Below are positions 1 through 5,839 of a stretch of 5,844 nt of DNA, piece after piece. Made by a program: the position numbers and the translations under genes. Source of the stretch: Acidimicrobiia bacterium (GTDB lineage: Bacteria; Actinomycetota; Acidimicrobiia; IMCC26256; JACDBD01). Positions within the stretch are counted from its first letter, which is position 1. Every line of letters starts with the position of its first letter. The notes under the pieces were generated by a model that saw only the letters and a list, made by a program, of their open reading frames with translations, was not told the DNA's origin and searched no databases. Where the stretch lies: NCBI GenBank assembly GCA_031177445.1, contig JAPSGP010000212.1, positions 1-5,844 of the forward strand, written 5' to 3'.

Positions 1-795
1 CTGTGCGACGTCCGGGTCCAAGGTGCCAACGCGCCGCGCCGGGTCGTGTGGGCGCTGCGCCGGTTCGCCCGCGTCGCCGAGGCCCTCGACGCGGTGGTGA
101 TCGTGCGCGGCGGCGGGGCGCGCTCGGATCTGGCGGCGTTCGACGCCGAGGCGGTGGCGCGGCAGATCGCCGCCATGCCCGTGCCCGTGCTCACCGGCAT
201 CGGCCACGAGGTCGACCGCACCATCGCCGACGAGGTCGCCCACTCGGCGTGCAAGACGCCGACCGCGTGCGCGCAGTCGCTGGTCGAACGGGTTGGCGAG
301 TTCGTGAGCCGGCTCGATCGGTTGTCTCGCGGTGTCGTCCATCGCGCGCGGTCAGGATGGGCGATCGCCGAGCGCGAGCTGGTTGCGTGCTCCCACCGGA
401 CGCGCCGGGCGGCACCGCGCGCGCTCGTGCGCGACCTTGCCCTGCTCGAGCGGCACCGGGGTCGAGCGGAGGAGCTCGGCACTCGTGCCGTCCGCGACGC
501 CGTGGTGGTACTCGACACCCGTCGCGATGCGATCGCCGTCTCGGTCGGTCGCTTGGCCCGGTCCGAGGACCGGCGGATCGACGCCCTCGCCGACCGACTG
601 CGCGCGCTCGACCCGAAGCGGGTCCTCGAGCGTGGCTACACGATCACGCGCGACGGTTCGGGGCAGGTCAGGAAAGAGGCTCGCGGGCTGCGCGCCGGCG
701 ACGCACTGGTCACGGAATTCGTCGATGGGACTGCGCGCAGTACCGTCGACAGAATCGCACGCACGGTCGACGCGGGAGACAGCGAACCGTCATGA
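1..795 (+). CDS. xseA: Exodeoxyribonuclease VII large subunit, C-terminal part (5' end outside window)
   Basis: Catalytic large subunit of exonuclease VII, a cytoplasmic nuclease that degrades single-stranded DNA from both ends to short oligonucleotides; it works as a complex with many XseB copies. The frame is open from base 1 without a start, so the N-terminal OB-fold domain is missing and 264 residues remain (E. coli XseA is about 456). Visible landmarks, numbered from the window start: VQG at 6-8, VIVRGGGARSDL at 33-44 (family form RGGGS-EDL), GIGHEVDRTIAD at 66-77 and KTPTACA at 85-91, together the catalytic-domain signature. A long charged helical stretch at about 92-200 fits the coiled-coil arm that carries XseB, and LDPKRVLERGYTI at 203-215 begins the conserved C-terminal segment. 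The usual RA-TPT-AAE is here SACKTPTACAQ, a modest variation. The stop overlaps the xseB start (ATGA), which implies translational coupling. Family assignment is secure. Confidence 0.95.
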   Translation: MCDVRVQGANAPRRVVWALRRFARVAEALDAVVIVRGGGARSDLAAFDAEAVARQIAAMPVPVLTGIGHEVDRTIADEVAHSACKTPTACAQSLVERVGEFVSRLDRLSRGVVHRARSGWAIAERELVACSHRTRRAAPRALVRDLALLERHRGRAEELGTRAVRDAVVVLDTRRDAIAVSVGRLARSEDRRIDALADRLRALDPKRVLERGYTITRDGSGQVRKEARGLRAGDALVTEFVDGTARSTVDRIARTVDAGDSEPS

Positions 796-1112
796 CGGAA
801 ATCGGCTACGCGGCCGCGATGGCGGAGCTCGAACAGATCGTGGCCGAGCTCGAGGGGGACCACCTCGACGTCGACGTACTCGCGGAGCGGGTGCGGCGCG
901 CCAGCGAGCTCATCAAGCTCTGCCGGGGCCGCATCGCCCGCGCCCAGGACGACGTCGCCCGCATCGTCACCGACCTCGAGACGTTCGAGGCCGAGCTCGA
1001 CGGCCCGCTTGCGCCCGGCGAGCCCGGACCCGACGAGCCCGAACCCGACGAGCCCGACCCCGACGGGATCGCCGGCGACGTCGCCGCCCACGAGGCCGAC
1101 GAGCTGTTCTGA
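792..1112 (+). CDS. xseB: Exodeoxyribonuclease VII small subunit with acidic Pro-rich tail
   Basis: Small subunit of exonuclease VII, a helical hairpin protein that binds the coiled-coil arm of XseA and is needed for activity. The ATG overlaps the xseA stop by four bases. Residues 6-69 match the family: YAAAMAELEQIVAELEGDHLD (in the window as residues 6-26, shown by its pattern Y-x3-M-AELE-x-IVAELE), then a second helix with ELIKLCRGRIARAQDDV at 39-55. The core ends near residue 70, where typical small subunits of about 80 residues also end. The protein continues to 106 residues with a low-complexity tail rich in Pro, Asp and Glu (PDEPEPDEPDPD at 80-91), probably disordered and encoded by a short DNA tandem repeat. 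The last gene of the plus-strand xse pair, it converges on the minus-strand membrane gene with only 28 bases between the two stops. Confidence 0.93.
   Translation: MTEIGYAAAMAELEQIVAELEGDHLDVDVLAERVRRASELIKLCRGRIARAQDDVARIVTDLETFEAELDGPLAPGEPGPDEPEPDEPDPDGIAGDVAAHEADELF
1026..1070 (+). repeat. 15-bp imperfect tandem repeat inside xseB
   Basis: Three adjacent 15-base units encode GPDEP, EPDEP and DPDGI. The first two differ only in the first codon (gga versus gaa); the third diverges in its second half. It lies in the C-terminal tail beyond the conserved XseB helices. Being in frame and a multiple of three, it can change length without a frameshift. Confidence 0.7.
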
Positions 1113-1140
1113 CGCGAGCTCCAGTGGCCCGCGGCGGTGC

Positions 1141-1899
1141 CTACTCGCGCGGCCCGGGTGTCGACGCCTCGAGAGCCTGCACCGCGTTGGCGAGCGCGTC
1201 CTCCCAGGGCCAGTTCCACTCGAAGTGGCGGTTGCCGTCACGCATCGCGTTGGCCATCCACCAGTAGCCGTAGACGGTGCAGGTGAAGATCGTGGCCACG
1301 ATGCGCCCGGCGTAGTTCTGCTGGCCCTTGACCCGTGACGGGTCGGGCGCAGGGACGTTCTGGCCGAGGCGGGTATAGATCGCGCTGAGCTCGGCTTCGA
1401 CCGCGCCTTCGTTGCGGTCGTGGTTCACAAGGTCGCCGTCGATGAGCACGAGCCCGATCATCCACGGGACGAACGCGAGGGTGGCGCTGGTGGCGATCCC
1501 AGCGCCGATCACGATGGCGAGCCACACCGCGGGCTCACGGAAGTCGGCCGCGATCTGGCGCAGGACGCCGAGGTGGGCGGCGACGCGCTCGAAGTTCGGA
1601 CGCAGCTCCTCGGCGACGCCCCTGGCGTTGGCTTGTTCCCAGGCGAACTCGGTCGCGCCCTCGAGCAGCTCCAAGCGCCGTCGGTTGTGGTCGCGCATGC
1701 GCCGCATGAGCTGGTAGAAGACGAACAGCCCGTAGATGCCACAGGTGATGACGGTGAGGAAGATCACCGTCCCGATGCCGGTGAAGTAGTAGTCGCTCTC
1801 GTGACGGGCCGTGTAGGCGGCCTGCACCCGCCGGACGGGCGGCACGGCCGGCACGCCCCACGCGGTCGAGGGGCTCGACGCCGGGTACGCCCCGGTCAT
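1141..1899 (-). CDS. DUF4234-like membrane protein, downstream paralogue
   Basis: Function unknown; 252 residues. After a Pro/Ala-rich N-terminus (1-22), the hydrophobic segment at 41-64 contains FLTVITCGIYG and is followed by a strongly basic patch MRRMRDHNRRR (65-75), likely cytoplasmic by the positive-inside rule. A charged, probably helical region spans 76-122. A second hydrophobic stretch at 126-153 is long (about 28 residues, with a Pro at 145). A conserved soluble part follows (GDLVNHDRNEGAVEAEL at 155-171), then a third hydrophobic segment (199-215, with FTCTVYGYWWM) and MRDGNRHF at 219-226. The TCGIYG-type hydrophobic motif resembles DUF4234 domains, by pattern recognition only. It lies 7 bases after the stop of its paralogue, without a visible Shine-Dalgarno, so reinitiation after the upstream gene is likely. 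It differs from the paralogue mainly by a 9-residue expansion of the central hydrophobic stretch. Real-gene status is well supported by protein-level conservation between the two copies. Confidence 0.82.
   Translation of the reverse strand: MTGAYPASSPSTAWGVPAVPPVRRVQAAYTARHESDYYFTGIGTVIFLTVITCGIYGLFVFYQLMRRMRDHNRRRLELLEGATEFAWEQANARGVAEELRPNFERVAAHLGVLRQIAADFREPAVWLAIVIGAGIATSATLAFVPWMIGLVLIDGDLVNHDRNEGAVEAELSAIYTRLGQNVPAPDPSRVKGQQNYAGRIVATIFTCTVYGYWWMANAMRDGNRHFEWNWPWEDALANAVQALEASTPGPRE
1684..1723 (-). repeat. 40-bp block identical to 2411-2450 (copy 1)
   Basis: Forty bases are identical, with no synonymous change, between the two paralogous membrane genes. They encode VFYQLMRRMRDHN (residues 60-72 of the downstream protein), the junction between the first hydrophobic segment and its basic flank. 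Adjacent parts of the genes carry many synonymous differences. Confidence 0.85.
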
Positions 1900-1906
1900 G
1901 ATGGGC

Positions 1907-2635
1907 TCAGGCGGCGGCCGGGCTCAGTGCCTGCACCGCGTTCGCGAGCGAGTCCTCCCAGGGCCAGTTGACCTCGAAGTGTCGGTTGCCGTCGCGCATC
2001 TCGTCGGCCATCCACCAGAAGTGGTAGATCCCGCAGGTGAAGATCGTGGCCACGATGCGACCGGCGTAGTTCTGCTTGCCCTTGACGCGTGACGGGTCGG
2101 GTGCGGGGACGTTCTGCCCGAGCCGGGCGTAGATCGCGCTGAGCTCGGCCTCGACCGCGCCCTCGTTCTGGTCGTGCTTGATGAGATCGCCGTCGAGGAA
2201 GATGAACCCGATCCACACCGCGATCCCGCTGACGATCGCGAGCACGACCCAGATCGCCGGCTCGCGGAAGTCGGTCGTCATTCCTCGCAGCACCTGCAGG
2301 TGCGACGAGATCCGCTCGAAGTTGGGGCGCAGCTCTTCCGCCACACCCTGCTCGTTGGCCTTCTGCCACGCGAACTCGGTCGCGCCTTCGAGCAGCTCCA
2401 ACCGGCGCTTGTTGTGGTCGCGCATGCGCCGCATGAGCTGGTAGAAGACGTAGTAGCCGAAGATGCCACAGGTGATGATGGTGAGGAAGATCACCATCCC
2501 GATGCCCTGGAAGTGGTAGTCGCTGTCGTTGCGCGACATGTAGGCCGTGCGGACCCGCTCGACCGGTGAGAGCGTCGGGGGCGCGGGTGGCCCCGACGGC
2601 GTGCTCGGACCTGGGGGCGGTGGCGTCTCCGTCAT
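1907..2635 (-). CDS. DUF4234-like membrane protein, upstream paralogue
   Basis: Function unknown; 242 residues from the chosen ATG. It has the same layout as its neighbour: a proline-rich N-terminus (PPPPGPSTPSGPPAPP at 5-20), first hydrophobic segment (44-67) with TIITCGIFGYY, basic MRRMRDHNKRR (68-78), a charged helical region, a compact central hydrophobic segment of about 20 residues (128-147), GDLIKHDQNEGAVEAEL, then TIFTCGIYHFWWM (about 197-209) and MRDGNRHF (213-220). By hand alignment 148 of 183 core residues match the neighbour (about 80%). The start at 2635 aligns with the paralogue's start (both MT) and has a possible -10 box TATCGT 7 bases upstream, as in leaderless actinobacterial transcripts. 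An alternative in-frame ATG at 2686 would add 17 residues and has a good Shine-Dalgarno (GAGGTGA, 5 bases upstream), so the start is unsettled. First gene of a probable two-gene minus-strand operon, divergent from xylA. Confidence 0.82.
   Translation of the reverse strand: MTETPPPPGPSTPSGPPAPPTLSPVERVRTAYMSRNDSDYHFQGIGMVIFLTIITCGIFGYYVFYQLMRRMRDHNKRRLELLEGATEFAWQKANEQGVAEELRPNFERISSHLQVLRGMTTDFREPAIWVVLAIVSGIAVWIGFIFLDGDLIKHDQNEGAVEAELSAIYARLGQNVPAPDPSRVKGKQNYAGRIVATIFTCGIYHFWWMADEMRDGNRHFEVNWPWEDSLANAVQALSPAAA
2411..2450 (-). repeat. 40-bp block identical to 1684-1723 (copy 2)
   Basis: This is the second copy of the perfectly conserved 40-base block and encodes the same VFYQLMRRMRDHN in the upstream paralogue. 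A further shared perfect block of 27 bases lies at 2033-2059 (matching 1279-1305). Confidence 0.85.
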
Positions 2636-2642
2636 GCCGCGA

Positions 2643-2648
2643 ACGATA
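2643..2648 (-). promoter_or_regulatory. Candidate -10 box for a leaderless membrane-gene transcript
   Basis: TATCGT on the minus strand fits the actinobacterial TANNNT consensus and ends 7 bases before the ATG at 2635, the spacing expected if transcription begins at the start codon. No clear -35 element is visible. A single six-base match can arise by chance. Confidence 0.3.
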
Positions 2649-2691
2649 GCCAGCACGCTGTGACCGCGCTCGGGTCGGTTGCCCATCGCCG

Positions 2692-2698
2692 TCACCTC
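2692..2698 (-). promoter_or_regulatory. Candidate Shine-Dalgarno for alternative start at 2686
   Basis: GAGGTGA on the minus strand is complementary to seven bases of the 16S rRNA 3' end and sits 5 bases before an in-frame ATG at 2686. If used, it lengthens the upstream membrane protein by 17 residues (MGNRPERGHSVLAIVRG) and cuts the divergent spacer to 27 bases. The extension has no counterpart in the paralogue. Confidence 0.3.
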
Positions 2699-2713
2699 GG
2701 GGAACATGGCCCC

Positions 2714-3883
2714 ATGCCCGACGACTACGTGCCCCGTGCCGAGGACCACTTCACGTTCGGGCTCTGGACGGTGGGCAACCGCGGGCGTGATCCGTTCGGC
2801 CGCGAGACCCGGCCCCCACTCGATCCGGTCGAGGCGGTCCACCGGCTGGGCGAGCTCGGCGCCTACGGGATCAACTTCCACGACGACGACCTCATCCCTC
2901 CCGGCACCAGCGCGAGCGAGCGCGAGGAGATCCTCAAGCGGTTCCGGCGCGCCCTGGACGAGACCGGGCTTCGGGTTCCGATGGCCACCACGAACCTGTT
3001 CTCGGACCCGGTGTTCAAGGACGGCGCGTTCACCGCCAATGACCCCCGAGTCCGTCGCTATGCAATCCGCAAGACGCTCGACGCCATCGACCTCGGCGTC
3101 GAGCTCGGGGCCGAGGTGTATGTGATGTGGGGCGGGCGCGAGGGTGTCGAGTCCGACGCCGCCAAGGACGTGCCGACCGCGCTCGATTGCTATGCCGAAG
3201 CCATCAACCTGTGTTGCGAGTACGTCCTCGATCGTGGGTACGACCTCGAGCTCGCGATCGAGCCCAAGCCCAACGAGCCGCGGGGCCACCTGTTCCTCCC
3301 GACGGTGGGGCACGCGTTGGCGTTCATCCACGAGCTCGCGCATCCCGAGATGGTCGGACTGAACCCCGAGTTCGCGCACGAGACGATGTCGGGCCTGTCG
3401 TTCCACCACGCGGTCGCGCAATGCTTGTGGGCCGACAAGCTCTTCCACATCGACCTGAACGGCCAGGTGCCAAGTAAGTACGACCAGGACTTCCGCTTCG
3501 GCGCCGAGGGGCTTCGAGACGCGTTCTACCTCGTCAAGCTGCTCGAGGACGCCGAATGGGAGGGCATGCGTCACTTCGACGCGCACGCCTATCGGACCGA
3601 GAGCGCCGACGACGTGTGGGACTTCGCACGCGGTTGCATGCGCACCTATCTCATCCTCGCGGAGAAGGCGCGGCGCCTCGCCGAGGATCCCGAGATCGCC
3701 GACGCGCTGCTGACGGCCCAGGTCGACGGGCTCAGCGAGCGCATCCTGCCCGAGGGCTATTCGCCGGAAGCGATCGCGGCGCTGCGAGCCGAACCCGTCG
3801 ACCTCGACGTGCTCGCGGCTCGCGGCTACGGCCACGAACGCCTGGACCAGCTCGTGACGGAGCTGCTCCTCGGCGTCCGTTAG
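2714..3883 (+). CDS. xylA: Xylose isomerase
   Basis: Cytoplasmic, metal-dependent (usually Mg, Mn or Co) TIM-barrel enzyme that interconverts D-xylose and D-xylulose, and in this family also glucose and fructose; normally a homotetramer. The product has 389 residues, close to actinobacterial enzymes (about 388). All key residues of the Streptomyces/Arthrobacter type are present, offset by +2: GRDPFG at 24-29 (the Phe that reaches the neighbouring subunit's site), HDDDLIP at 56-62 with catalytic His56, Trp139 in WGGREG, metal ligands Glu183 and Lys185 in EPKPNEPRG, Glu219 and His222, Asp247 in HIDLNGQ, Asp257 and Asp259 in KYDQDFRFG, and Asp289 in RHFD. The ATG at 2714 is chosen because FTFGLW then lies at 13-18, as in known enzymes; upstream in-frame starts add residues foreign to the family. 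Its own Shine-Dalgarno is weak (CGGGGAA, about 9 bases upstream). The FDAHAYRTE stretch replaces the FDFKPPRTE of classic Streptomyces enzymes. First gene of the xylAB operon. Confidence 0.97.
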   Translation: MPDDYVPRAEDHFTFGLWTVGNRGRDPFGRETRPPLDPVEAVHRLGELGAYGINFHDDDLIPPGTSASEREEILKRFRRALDETGLRVPMATTNLFSDPVFKDGAFTANDPRVRRYAIRKTLDAIDLGVELGAEVYVMWGGREGVESDAAKDVPTALDCYAEAINLCCEYVLDRGYDLELAIEPKPNEPRGHLFLPTVGHALAFIHELAHPEMVGLNPEFAHETMSGLSFHHAVAQCLWADKLFHIDLNGQVPSKYDQDFRFGAEGLRDAFYLVKLLEDAEWEGMRHFDAHAYRTESADDVWDFARGCMRTYLILAEKARRLAEDPEIADALLTAQVDGLSERILPEGYSPEAIAALRAEPVDLDVLAARGYGHERLDQLVTELLLGVR

Positions 3884-3886
3884 GAG
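3882..3886 (+). promoter_or_regulatory. xylB ribosome binding site overlapping xylA stop
   Basis: AGGAG begins within the TAG stop of xylA and lies 6 bases before the xylB ATG. This fixes the xylB start and couples its translation to xylA. Confidence 0.8.
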
Positions 3887-3892
3887 CGACGA

Positions 3893-5308
3893 ATGGCCCT
3901 CGTCCTCGGCGTCGACTCGTCGACGCAGTCCACCAAGATCGAGCTCCGCGACGTCGATTCGGGCGAGCTCGTGGGCACGGGTCGCGCGCCCCATCCACCG
4001 ACTTCCCCGCCACGGAGCGAGCAGGATCCACGCGCATGGCGCACGGCGCTCGTCGACGCGCGGTGCGATGCCGGTGCCCATCCGGTGCACGCGATGGCCA
4101 TCGCGGCCCAACAGCACGGGCTGGTCGCGCTCGACGCCGAAAACCGGGTGATCCGGCCGGCGAAGCTGTGGAACGACACCGAATCGGCACCCGACTCGAC
4201 CTGGCTGGTCAGGCAACTCGGGAGCGCGGAGGCGTGGGCCGAGGCGTGCGGGTCGGTCCCGGCGGCGTCGTTCACGATCACGAAACTGTCCTGGCTCCAT
4301 CGCAAGGAGCCGGTGAACTTCGATCGGATCGCGCGGGTGCTGCTGCCCCACGACTGGCTGACGTTCCATCTCACGGGCCGGTTCGTGACCGACCGGGGCG
4401 ACGCGTCGGGGACGGGCTACTGGTCGCCTCGAGAGGGACGCTGGCGGCCGGACCTGCTGGGCATCGTCGATTCCAAGAAGGACTGGGAGTCGTGCCTGCC
4501 CGAGGTCGTCGGTCCCACCGAGGTGGTGCGCGAGCGCGAAGGCGCGCTGGTCGCCCCCGGCACCGGCGACAACATGGCGGCGGCACTCGGGATCGCACTA
4601 CGCCCAGGGCAGCTCGCGGTCTCGCTGGGCACGTCGGGGACGGTCTTCACGGTGAGCGAAGAGCCGGTCAGCGATCCGACGGGCAACGTGTGCGGCTTCG
4701 CCGACGCCTCCGGCCGGTTCCTCCCGCTCGTGTGCACGCTCAACGCGATGAAGGTCGCGGTCACGTTCGCGCGCCTCATGCAGGTGGAGCCCGTACAGTT
4801 CGACCAGCTCGCACTGGCCGGACCCCCAGGTGGCGGCGGGATGGTCCTCGTTCCGTATCTCGATGGTGAGCGCACGCCCAACCGCCCGCACGCGACCGGC
4901 ACACTCGCGGGCCTGCGCACCGACGCAACGCCCGAGTGCCTGGCCCGAGCCGTCGTCGAGGGTGTGGTGTGCGGCCTGCTCGATGGCCTCGACGCGCTCC
5001 GGGCCAGCGGAGTCGAGATCCGCGCCGACGGCGGGCTGACCCTGATCGGGGGCGGGGCCCGCTCGCACGCGTTCCAGCGCGTGCTGGCCGACCTCTCGGG
5101 GTTGGCCGTCAACGTCCCGCGGGGTGAACCCGTCGCCGCGGGCGCGTGCGTGCAGGCGGCGGCCGCATACGCTCAGGTGAGCCCGGAGACGGTGGCGGAA
5201 GCATGGAAGCTTGGCCGGGGGCACGTGGTCGAACCCAACCCCGACATCGACCGCGCCGCGATCCGGGCCGCCTACGCGGCCGCGCGTGATCGCTACTCCC
5301 GCGGGTAA
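3893..5308 (+). CDS. xylB: Xylulokinase, FGGY carbohydrate kinase family
   Basis: Cytoplasmic kinase that phosphorylates D-xylulose with ATP to D-xylulose 5-phosphate, which enters the pentose phosphate pathway. The product has 471 residues (E. coli XylB 484), two actin-like ATPase domains. Visible motifs: LGVDSSTQSTK at 5-15 (phosphate-binding loop with Asp8), QQHG at 73-76 and LWND at 92-95 in the sugar-binding region, GTGDNMAAALG with Asp226 as probable catalytic base, VSLGTSGT at 243-250 (second phosphate loop), PYLDGERTPN, and GGGAR at 386-390 (adenosine-binding motif), followed by GACVQAA near the C-terminus. The ATG follows a strong AGGAG. The family covers several sugar kinases, so substrate is inferred from motifs and from being immediately downstream of xylA. 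No xylose transporter or ROK-type XylR is in the window. The 3' end overlaps the convergent SRPBCC gene by 16 bases. Confidence 0.94.
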   Translation: MALVLGVDSSTQSTKIELRDVDSGELVGTGRAPHPPTSPPRSEQDPRAWRTALVDARCDAGAHPVHAMAIAAQQHGLVALDAENRVIRPAKLWNDTESAPDSTWLVRQLGSAEAWAEACGSVPAASFTITKLSWLHRKEPVNFDRIARVLLPHDWLTFHLTGRFVTDRGDASGTGYWSPREGRWRPDLLGIVDSKKDWESCLPEVVGPTEVVREREGALVAPGTGDNMAAALGIALRPGQLAVSLGTSGTVFTVSEEPVSDPTGNVCGFADASGRFLPLVCTLNAMKVAVTFARLMQVEPVQFDQLALAGPPGGGGMVLVPYLDGERTPNRPHATGTLAGLRTDATPECLARAVVEGVVCGLLDGLDALRASGVEIRADGGLTLIGGGARSHAFQRVLADLSGLAVNVPRGEPVAAGACVQAAAAYAQVSPETVAEAWKLGRGHVVEPNPDIDRAAIRAAYAAARDRYSRG

Positions 5309-5829
5309 CTGCGCGCTTCGGTCCCTCTGTCGCCGGCGCTCGCCATGCGGGCCTTGCGCTTTCGGTGCCAGCGGACGCCACCCTCGATCGCGGCCAGGAT
5401 GGAGTCGTTGTCCCGGGACAGCCGGTGGTGGACGTAGCGCTCGAGGCCCAGCCGGCGCATCCACGGGTTGAACGCCTCGTAGCGCTCGGTGAAGTGCACG
5501 CTGGTGCGGCCGTCGCCGAGATCCTCGAGCCGGGTGAAGCCCTCGGCACGCGACCACAGCGGCTTGCCGATGGCGTCGTAGCGCCACGACTCGTACGGCT
5601 TGACCTGCGTGAGCCACTCCCACGACTTCCCGACGCCGCCTGATCCCAGGAACCTCGGCACCGGGAACGTGCAGTGCCGCACCAGCCCCTCGCCGACGTC
5701 GTCGCCCGGATGCAGGATGTCGATGCGGCCGATCTTGGCCTGCGGCCGGTCCGCACCCCGGTACCAGAACACCTCCCACACCTCCTGCGGCGGGGCGTTC
5801 ACGACGACCGAGTAGTTGTGCTCTTGCAC
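5293..5829 (-). CDS. SRPBCC (START/polyketide cyclase-like) family protein
   Basis: A 178-residue protein that looks like a member of the SRPBCC helix-grip superfamily, whose members bind hydrophobic ligands in a deep cavity. N-terminal strand and helix YSVVVNAPPQEVWEVFWY (6-23) is the usual opening (strand, AP-x-E-VW helix). Middle strands include EGLVRHCTFPVP (47-58), WEWLTQVKPYESWRYD (70-85) and TSVHFTERYEAF (109-120). A long C-terminal helix (about 137-158, RLSRDNDSILAAIEGGVRW) closes the cavity, followed by a basic tail. The ligand and reaction cannot be inferred; no signal peptide or membrane segment is seen. The start is GTG, supported by a strong Shine-Dalgarno. The TAG stop lies inside the end of xylB, so transcripts of the two genes overlap tail to tail. 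A link to xylose metabolism is not indicated. Confidence 0.82.
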   Translation of the reverse strand: MQEHNYSVVVNAPPQEVWEVFWYRGADRPQAKIGRIDILHPGDDVGEGLVRHCTFPVPRFLGSGGVGKSWEWLTQVKPYESWRYDAIGKPLWSRAEGFTRLEDLGDGRTSVHFTERYEAFNPWMRRLGLERYVHHRLSRDNDSILAAIEGGVRWHRKRKARMASAGDRGTEARSYPRE

Positions 5830-5833
5830 GTTT

Positions 5834-5839
5834 CCCTCC
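5834..5839 (-). promoter_or_regulatory. Ribosome binding site fixing the GTG start of the SRPBCC gene
   Basis: GGAGGG on the minus strand lies 4 bases before the GTG at 5829. No ATG lies in frame nearby, and the residues from this GTG give the expected family N-terminus. Confidence 0.75.

Larger units (their letters stand above)
2636..2713. promoter_or_regulatory. Divergent intergenic region between membrane pair and xylAB
   Basis: These 78 bases separate the two divergent start codons, so they should hold promoters for both operons. Visible: a minus-strand -10 candidate at 2643-2648; a short inverted repeat CAGC-AC-GCTG at 2651-2660; GTGAC (2660-2664) mirrored by GTCAC (2691-2695), 26 bases apart; and a small GGGG/CCCC hairpin (2699-2702 with 2710-2713) ending right before the xylA ATG. 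I see no convincing plus-strand -10 or -35 box, and no strong operator palindrome. Confidence 0.5.

Noticed and set aside
3..791. Frame-3 open frame upstream of and in frame with the xseB start
   Set aside because: Its first part is an Arg-rich shadow of xseA; the xseB homology begins precisely at the ATG at 792.
1113..1149. Inverted repeat CGCGAG (1113-1118) / CTCGCG (1144-1149), with an inner AGTGGC / GCC-T-ACT pairing, as a bidirectional terminator
   Set aside because: The outer loop is 25 bases, the inner stem has a bulge, and there is no T-tract on either strand; in GC-rich DNA this can occur by chance.
2660..2713. GTG at 2660 as an upstream start for xylA
   Set aside because: The added 18 residues do not match the family N-terminus and no Shine-Dalgarno precedes it; the ATG at 2714 gives the usual length.
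3462..3483. Loop change in xylA between HIDLNGQ and KYDQD (VPS in place of the usual xGI)
   Set aside because: The flanking metal-binding Asp residues are all present, so this looks like ordinary family variation and not a loss of function.
1907..4369. Very long minus-strand open frame of 820 codons, extending upstream of the membrane gene across xylA and into xylB
   Set aside because: Only the last 242 residues (or 259) look like a real protein. The rest lies opposite xylAB, whose products have intact family motifs. Long antisense open frames are common in high-GC coding DNA.
3556..4869. Plus-strand open frame of 437 codons overlapping xylA and xylB in another frame
   Set aside because: Arg-rich frame-shadow translation, no domain, and no independent ribosome binding site supporting it.
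4598..5779. Minus-strand open frame of 393 codons opposite xylB and shadowing the SRPBCC gene
   Set aside because: Low-complexity Arg/Ala/Gly-rich translation without recognisable domains; both overlapped genes are convincing in their own frames.
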